64,000 nt of DNA, from assembly GCF_012489685.1 (NCBI RefSeq), contig NC_080042.1, forward strand, positions 22,272,150-22,336,149, written 5' to 3'. The translations under genes were made by a program, and so were the position numbers. The stretch is from Lotus japonicus. Lineage: Eukaryota > Streptophyta > Magnoliopsida > Fabales > Fabaceae. The first letter of the stretch is position 1, and every line of letters starts with the position of its first letter. Shown here one piece after another: positions 58,791-64,000 of this stretch. The notes beneath the pieces are model-generated. The model did not search any database. It was not told the origin of the DNA and saw nothing but the letters and a program-made list of their open reading frames with translations.

Positions 58791-59636
58791 CTAGAATAAG
58801 AGAACAGTTAAAATATTACCATCGTTCCCACGTTCTTCCTCGTTCAACTCCTCAGCTCTTGCTCCCTCCTTGGTATGAATCCTTTCCTCTGTAGCAAGTT
58901 GTTTTCCTTTCCCAGCATTCCCTGATGATTCGCCCTTGGGTGCCTTGCAATCTCTGGAGAAATGTCCCGGTTGGTTGCAATTGAAGCATAGACTTCCCTT
59001 GATCTTGCACCTACTGGCATAGTGCCCGATTTCCCCATAGTTGAAGCATAGAGGTCCCCCGTCTGGACACTTGTTATTGTAGTGCCCCACTTTCCTGCAC
59101 CTGTAACACGTCACTGTTTTTCCCGAAGTCTTGATTCCTGTCCCTCCGGTAGCATCATTCCCTTTCATCTTATTGTCAGACTTTCCCCCTTGGAGTGTGT
59201 TGCAGTTCACAGCTAGATTCCCCTCTCGGTTACACTTGAAGCATCTCGGTCCAATCACTGAGCACTTGTTAGCAAAATGCCCAAACTTTCCGCAACGAAA
59301 ACATGTCACATCTTTGTCACCAACTGGCTTCCCTCCAGTAACAGCAGTCGTTGGTTTGTACGCTCCTGAGATAAGGTTTCTTCCCTCGGAACGCTGATAC
59401 GGTTTCCACTGATGGTAGCTCTCCCTTCCGTTGTAGCCTTGGAATCCTGACCTCATTGGTCCCCCAGCTCCTGTTCGGTTCATTCCTCTTTGTTGATACA
59501 TTGTCGTCGCCATCAGTCGTTGGTGATGCTCACGTGCAGCCTCTTCAGCGCGCATATAAGCGTCTTCCGCAGCCTGGTTCATCGTTGCCTCGATCAGTGT
59601 AGCTATTGCCTCCGCCATCCGGTTAGGGTCCACCAT
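58791..59636 (-). pseudogene. Capsid-less gag with five zinc knuckles
   Basis: Start ATG at 59636 (MVDPNRMAEAIATLIEAT). The frame stays open to 58791, about 280 codons. The capsid core present in the 50889 gag is missing between ATTMYQQ and GMNRTGAGGPMRS. Five CCHC-type knuckles follow: CFRCGKFGHFANKC, CFKCNREGNLAVNC (His to Asn), CYRCRKVGHYNNKC, CFNYGEIGHYASRC (Cys to Tyr), CFNCNQPGHFSRDC. So three look intact and two lack one ligand. The intact relative has two. It may be an internally rearranged copy or a nucleic-acid-binding derivative. Confidence 0.82.
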
Positions 59637-59830
59637 CCTATATCTCATCAAACGTCCAATTAGTACTAACCATAAGGTAGTACTAGACAAACCATTCAAT
59701 ATGATTAAGTAGTAACGCAAACAATTAGAGCGAAAATTGCTCTGCAGACAATCAATTTTCACTCTTTGCAGAGTCACACAACCTAGCACAGAAGACCTAT
59801 TCCCCAAAGACTCCCAAAAGACTCAACTAA

Positions 59831-59842
59831 GCTTTGATACCA
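59831..59842 (-). promoter_or_regulatory. Primer-binding site of element H, one mismatch
   Basis: TGGTATCAAAGC on the minus strand, three bases after the LTR end; a G-to-A change from the Met tRNA match. Confidence 0.85.
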
Positions 59843-59845
59843 CAA

Positions 59846-60699
59846 TGTAACACCCCGATTTCCAGGTGTCACTTTAGTAACTCAAAAATAAACTTTACGC
59901 GGAAAACAGGTATTTTTTTTTAATAAAGCGATAGAAAATAAAGACATAACCCAGCAAACTAAACTAACCGATGTACAACATATATAAACATGTACAGCTT
60001 CAGCTGCACTCCCACGTCACGCGCACTCGCAGTGACTCCAAAGTAGTGTGCCCGTAGGAAAATATATACAGATCCAGAAGTGTGAGTAAGAGAGTTATAA
60101 GTACAATCCACTAGGAGAAAGTCGGCCTCAAAGTGGCTTAAGCAAAGACCCCTTCAGTCCGACTGACTCTCTGTGATCCTCCAGCAAGAGAACCACACAA
60201 AAAGCCATGCGTCAGGAACCTACCCTGTCCCAAAACAAACGAATCAGAGCTCTACACAAAATATGACGCCTGCCTAAACCTACCCTCCCAGTACCGCTCA
60301 AAGCTCCTCCTCCTCCTCCTCATCGCTCCCGACGTAGTAGTCGACATTAGTGTCAGAGTCAGAGTCCAAGTCCACAGCGAACTGAAGTCGGCAAGTTGAA
60401 GCTCAGCTCCATGCGTCGTAGAACTCCCTTCGTCAAACGCCACGCTCGTCAGTCTGGTCCTCCATGACCCTTCCCCGGTACGTCGCCCGATGACCCACAA
60501 GATCGATCACCCAAGCGGTGGGGGCATGTCGGTCAACCAGCTCAAACCTGATCCCCCCCGAGGGAGAGACCATCGAAACCCAATCCGCCGTCGACATCTG
60601 GCAGCAGGCCGACCGCCCAAACACAAACATGAAACCAAAGCCAAGGCGTTAGGGTCAACTCACTTAATAGAGTAATTATACAAACCGCATGTGATAAGG

Positions 60700-60730
<31 letters not shown>
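59846..60730 (-). mobile_element. 5' LTR of element H, 3' part only
   Basis: Ends GGGGTGTTACA at 59846 on the minus strand and is homologous to the ends of the other long LTRs. It is cut in its TA-rich tract at 60730 by the viral insertion. Confidence 0.82.
60702..60730. repeat. (TA)n tract at the viral junction
   Basis: About 14 TA units directly adjoining the inverted repeat at 60731. Confidence 0.92.
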
Positions 60731-60734
<4 letters not shown>

Positions 60735-60793
60735 GGGGTCGGAAGCAGACGGAGGGGGATGAGAAGAGGATTAAGAGAAGTAGGACGCCACCA
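60731..60793 (+). repeat. 63-bp inverted repeat, left arm
   Basis: AGAGGGGGTCGGAAGC...GACGCCACCA. Perfect inverse of 61597-61659. Confidence 0.97.
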
Positions 60794-61083
60794 CGGAGGG
60801 GCTTTTTGCAGAAAATTAAATTGCAGAAATTAAAACAGGAATTAAAACAGGAGGCTCAGCCTTCCATAAACAGGAAAATAAAACTTGAACAAGATATATA
60901 TTACATAAACATAGATTACAAAACTGAAACTTAAAAACTGAAAAACTTAAACTTAAAAACAGAAAAGATTGAAAGAAAGGAAAACTGAAGGAGAACTTAC
61001 AGAAGGAATTCTCTCAGTGTTTCTCTCTCTAAACTCTCTATCTAAGCTCTTACCAAACTCTCCTTAACAAGGTTCAGAATGAG

Positions 61084-61210
61084 CCTATTTAAAGAAAAGA
61101 TTGGGCACTGTTTGAATAGTTCCGGTTGAATAGTTCCGGTAGACGGTACTATTTGACTGGCACTATTTGCTACAGTAAAAAGTCAATTTTACTATTTGCT
61201 ACAGTACAAA
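61084..61210 (-). promoter_or_regulatory. Minus-strand viral-type promoter
   Basis: On the minus strand a direct repeat of TACTGTAGCAAATAGT (about 61206 and 61177) and a doubled CCGGAACTATTCAA precede CTTTAAATAGG (61094-61084). A CT/GA-rich leader follows (AGAGAGTTTAGAGAGAGAAAC). It would transcribe toward the left arm. Confidence 0.55.
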
Positions 61211-61252
61211 AATTGAATTATTACAGAATAAAATGATTACAAGACGACAAAC

Positions 61253-61597
61253 TTAGCAGAAGTCATCATCATCTGATTCTGTGGTTTGGACAAAATCTGA
61301 CGACCCAAGAGAGGATGGCTCGGAGACTTTGTGTTGAGGGGCCTTTGAAGATGAGGCTTGCTTAATTGGTTCCTTCAATAATTGAAGAGCAGATTGAAGA
61401 TTTCTTAGCAAGTCTTCTTCTGTTGAAGCTCCTGCAAGGGCCGCTGTGATGTGGGCCTTTTGATTTAGCAAGAGGCTGGTTTGCGAACTTGCATGCTTGA
61501 GATATTTCTGGTTGTTTTTGAACCATTGAATTACTTTATCCTTGTGAGCTTTGGAAGCATCAAAAGCCTTCCACCACTTCTCCGGAATGCCCCCCAT
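61253..61597 (-). CDS. Small ORF of unknown function in the pararetrovirus-like segment
   Basis: 114 codons. It starts at ATG 61597 immediately at the inner edge of the right inverted-repeat arm, in the context GCCACCATGG, and ends TAA. It has a Trp/Lys-rich N-terminus (GGIPEKWWKAF), a helical middle (LLLNQKAHITAALAG, LLRNLQSALQLLKEP) and a Ser-rich acidic tail ESDDDDFC. Size and helix-plus-charged-tail layout recall the small second ORF of badna/tungroviruses, but I cannot confirm homology. An in-frame TAG lies four codons upstream, inside the arm. The start codon lies at the rearrangement point, so the native N-terminus may be longer. Confidence 0.5.
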   Translation of the reverse strand: MGGIPEKWWKAFDASKAHKDKVIQWFKNNQKYLKHASSQTSLLLNQKAHITAALAGASTEEDLLRNLQSALQLLKEPIKQASSSKAPQHKVSEPSSLGSSDFVQTTESDDDDFC

Positions 61598-61659
61598 GGT
61601 GGCGTCCTACTTCTCTTAATCCTCTTCTCATCCCCCTCCGTCTGCTTCCGACCCCCTCT
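61597..61659 (-). repeat. 63-bp inverted repeat, right arm
   Basis: Its outer end directly abuts the primer site at 61660, so both arms equal the leader sequence just before the primer site. Confidence 0.97.
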
Positions 61660-61671
61660 TGGTATCAGAGC
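61660..61671 (+). promoter_or_regulatory. Primer-binding site (initiator Met tRNA)
   Basis: TGGTATCAGAGC directly after the inverted-repeat arm. Caulimoviridae and many LTR elements prime minus-strand DNA here. Confidence 0.93.
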
Positions 61672-61769
61672 CTGATGGGGAAGTAGGAACATGCTAAATA
61701 TGTTAGATATAAGTTATTTCTCTGTTCTGTTCTTATATAATTAAGCACTATGGTAACGGATCTAGACTG

Positions 61770-62071
61770 GTAAGTACACAACTCAGCTAAACTAAAATGA
61801 AATCCTTTTTGAAGATCTCTCAGGATTATTTATATTCAGACTTATGATCATATCTGCAGCGGAGGCGTTGAAGGCAGTAAGTCCCTGTGTGGCAGTAAGT
61901 CTATATTGGCCATACTACAGATATGATATGTTAAGTTCAGAATATTTTTAATGTCCTTGTTTAGCTTTTCTTTTGTGGTGGCTTTAGTCTGATCCAGATC
62001 TATACTGCTCAACTATTAAGAACAACACAGAACCTAACCTATATTTCTAATTTATTTATCTGTTTCTATAG
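61770..62071 (+). other. Candidate intron in the viral leader
   Basis: Donor CTG|GTAAGTA at 61770. Acceptor after a T-rich tract, TTTCTATAG, at 62071, ten bases before the movement-protein ATG. A seven-codon upstream ORF (ATG 61750) ends at the donor. Prediction only. Confidence 0.4.
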
Positions 62072-62080
62072 AACCAGGTG

Positions 62081-64000
62081 ATGGCGATGATACTTACGGG
62101 TGAGGAAGATTTGTCTTTTATGATGCTTCGCTCTTTTTCCTCCAAGCTTTCTTTCAAATCTTCCCAACCCTCTTCTTCTTCTATCGATCATCCTCATCAA
62201 TCCAATCAATTATCCAAATCTGTCTTCAAAGAAGAAATTCATTTTGAAGATATCAATCAAGATCTTGACAACTGGGAAATTCCAAGAATTTCTCATGCTG
62301 AGATCTACAAACCAAACGGATCCTTTTTCAAACGATCAGATTTCATTATCAAAACCGTTGAGCAAACCTACAAGCTCAGATCTGATGATGAAGAAATCCA
62401 TCTGCTTTCCGAGAAAAGCATCAAAGAACATATCAGCAAGAACTTCAACTATCTTCATATAGGTAGTGTTCAAGTTGGTCTTAAACCCCTAACCAGGAAA
62501 TCTCTTGACATCGCTGTACTCCTTTGTCTTAGGGATGTTAGACATAATCAATTCCATGACTCCCTCTTAGGAACGGTTGAAACCAGCCTGAGTAATGGAC
62601 CAATCTTTTTCAATTGCTTCCCAGATCTAACTGTTAGTCTGGAAGATAAAAACATCCTTGATGTCCTCTTCCTAAATATCAAGCTTCACGGCCTTGATAT
62701 GAAAGAAGATTCCATTCCAATCTCTTTGATCTACAGGGTTCAATACAAGGTAATGAACTCTATCAAATCTTATTTCTTGCGAACCAATTGTGAGAAATCT
62801 GGAGAAACTACCCTCTTCCTCACAGATTATGATAATGCCAATGTTATTGTGCCCAAAACCATCCAATGGAGTGATATCACCCTTCCAGAAAAATGGTCTT
62901 TGGAAAAGGCTACTCCAGCCCAACCTGCTGAAACTCCTGAGTTTCGTGAAATCATCCAACACCAATCTGGCCAAGTAGATCTCATCTTTGATAGGAGAAA
63001 TTCCTTCTCTATCCCTAGATCTATTAGGACGTCCTCAAATGATTTCCAATCCGCCATGTCTAGAAGATCTTTTTCTATGACTAGAAGGAACCAGCCTGAG
63101 TCTAGTGCTCGACCTTCCCTCTCTCATGACGGATCTACTATCCATTTAGCTGGATATGTCAATACCACTCCTGTCAAGACTACCTATGACAAGGGTGATG
63201 AAGATCATCAATCCACCTTATCTCCAACGTATTCTTCTCTAGAAACCCCTGGAGAAACTTCTGATTTCATTGGAGCAATCACTACTGAATTCGTCATCGA
63301 CAAAGGAAGTATCAAGGCAGATTTCTACTCTGACCGATGGACTCAGCAAAGAAAATGGTTCTTTGCAAAGTATCAGGGTGAAAAGAGAAAGAAGATCCAA
63401 GAAAAATTCTATGGGTTCCTTGAGAAAACCCAGCAAAACATCTTCTTTTTTGAATGGTTTCAAGATTATGCCAACAAGAATTGGAAATCTTACCCCTTCC
63501 AAATTGACATGGTTAAATGGCAGCATAAGGATGGAAAAGAAACCCTTTCTAACCTGCCACCTAAAACTCCTTTCCTTCTTAAAGGAGCTCAATCTACACC
63601 TGTCCTAGCTTCTCCCTTCAAGACTAGGAAAGAAGAAGGTGATGTCACTGGTAAAGACATCAAAGACCTCATGGAACAATCCAATTATACCAATAAGTAT
63701 CTTCAAATTCTTGGAGAATCCCAAGTGCAGGATTCCTCTTCCAGGAAAGGAAAAGAAAAGGTCAAGATTGAACCTTCCTCTTCTAATCTTGATATCCCTA
63801 AAGGATGTCAACTTGAAAAACCTCTTTTCAAACCTTTTCAAATCAGTAGCCGTTCCAGACACTCGGCTCAAACTCTTCGAGCAAAAAAGGAATCTGACAA
63901 TGAGCTCCTCCAAAAGGTGGTAGAGCAACTTCAGCTTCTCAAACAAGTTATTCCTGAGACTCCGGAACCTCCTGAGACTCCGGAACCTACTCCGGAAGCA
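62081..64000 (+). CDS. Pararetrovirus-like polyprotein: movement protein and coat-region start, partial
   Basis: 640 codons from ATG 62081 to the window end with no stop, so the frame is intact as far as seen. Residues about 55-235 resemble the 30K-type viral movement domain of Caulimoviridae (NWEIPRIS, KSLDIAVLLCLRD, SLIYRVQYKV). A Ser/Arg-rich linker follows (about 305-345). Then comes a segment with FYSDRWTQQRKWFF, FFEWFQDY and QSNYTNKYLQILGE, seen by me in plant pararetroviral and movement-domain element polyproteins ahead of the coat domain. The C-terminal part visible is a PETPEP-type Pro/Glu repeat. Coat cysteine motif, protease and RT would lie beyond the edge. It normally serves plasmodesmal transport. 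Expression here is unproven. Confidence 0.8.
   Translation, partial: MAMILTGEEDLSFMMLRSFSSKLSFKSSQPSSSSIDHPHQSNQLSKSVFKEEIHFEDINQDLDNWEIPRISHAEIYKPNGSFFKRSDFIIKTVEQTYKLRSDDEEIHLLSEKSIKEHISKNFNYLHIGSVQVGLKPLTRKSLDIAVLLCLRDVRHNQFHDSLLGTVETSLSNGPIFFNCFPDLTVSLEDKNILDVLFLNIKLHGLDMKEDSIPISLIYRVQYKVMNSIKSYFLRTNCEKSGETTLFLTDYDNANVIVPKTIQWSDITLPEKWSLEKATPAQPAETPEFREIIQHQSGQVDLIFDRRNSFSIPRSIRTSSNDFQSAMSRRSFSMTRRNQPESSARPSLSHDGSTIHLAGYVNTTPVKTTYDKGDEDHQSTLSPTYSSLETPGETSDFIGAITTEFVIDKGSIKADFYSDRWTQQRKWFFAKYQGEKRKKIQEKFYGFLEKTQQNIFFFEWFQDYANKNWKSYPFQIDMVKWQHKDGKETLSNLPPKTPFLLKGAQSTPVLASPFKTRKEEGDVTGKDIKDLMEQSNYTNKYLQILGESQVQDSSSRKGKEKVKIEPSSSNLDIPKGCQLEKPLFKPFQISSRSRHSAQTLRAKKESDNELLQKVVEQLQLLKQVIPETPEPPETPEPTPEA

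Larger units (their letters stand above)
60731..64000. mobile_element. Endogenous pararetrovirus-like insertion, rearranged
   Basis: A minus-oriented part (60731-61596) with a small ORF, promoter and leader meets a plus-oriented part (61597-64000) with leader end, primer site and movement-protein polyprotein. No LTR with TG...CA ends and no integrase are visible. Caulimoviridae-like content is inferred from the primer site, the 30K-type movement domain and the promoter/leader layout. RT and the right end lie outside the window. Confidence 0.72.

Noticed and set aside
57508..60675. Repeated ORFs reading GGGMSVNQLKPDPPRGRDHR
   Set aside because: Antisense of the LTR frame FELVDRHAPT; they recur because the LTR recurs.
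60731..61659. A 929-bp MITE or an LTR with 63-bp terminal repeats
   Set aside because: No target duplication, no TG...CA ends, and the right edge coincides with a reverse-transcription primer site; kept only as an alternative.
63239..63946. Minus-strand ORFs across the viral segment
   Set aside because: Shadows of the continuous plus-strand polyprotein frame.

Overview
The window is plant nuclear DNA from a eudicot, possibly a legume (that guess rests on repeat types only). Evidence: one spliced plant gene with GT/GC-AG introns, Ty3/gypsy chromovirus elements with plant initiator-Met primer sites, a tnp2-type CACTA transposase, a Helitron, a tRNA-derived SINE and an endogenous plant pararetrovirus. 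No bacterial operon, rRNA, tRNA gene or CRISPR array is visible.

Region 1 (1-2071) is the 3' part of a Tat-like gypsy element: an antisense ORF (1-887, minus strand) and a candidate 3' LTR. Region 2 (3417-14931) holds the only ordinary host gene, a cystinosin-type PQ-loop lysosomal/vacuolar transporter homologue. Its eight exons give an uninterrupted reading frame of about 277 residues. Intron 2 carries a candidate TIR transposon, a long fold-back and a LINE-like fragment. Intron 4 (GC donor) carries a young but mutated 5.4-kb chromovirus. A SINE with a perfect 12-bp target duplication lies just upstream, and a Helitron lies downstream at 15615-16644.

Region 3 (17062-60730) is a nest of one gypsy superfamily group (Tekay/Del-like by its RT, integrase-chromodomain and gag remnants) with very long LTRs of about 3.5-4.4 kb. 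Several copies are solo LTRs whose 5-bp target duplications can be read directly (GAGGT, AAATT, CTTAT). Two solo LTRs of unrelated families (TSDs CCTGC and TGAGG) are nested inside them. Between them at 26594-32760 sits a tail-to-tail inverted pair of decayed CACTA (tnp2/DUF4218/DUF4216) copies. The long LTRs share a promoter block with an E2F-type TTTCCCGC motif upstream of a TATA box. Downstream, in the transcribed part, they carry copy-specific minisatellites whose units are hairpins with compensatory arm changes. That covariation is the most unusual structure in the window.

Region 4 (60731-64000) is an endogenous pararetrovirus-like insertion in a (TA)n tract of the last LTR. It has a 63-bp perfect inverted repeat whose outer right edge abuts the Met-tRNA primer site, a small minus-strand ORF plus a minus-strand promoter, and on the plus strand a primer site, a candidate leader intron and an uninterrupted polyprotein frame starting with a 30K-type movement domain. 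That frame runs off the window end.

Functionally, one host gene persists while almost everything else is layered transposon history. The nesting order gives a relative chronology.
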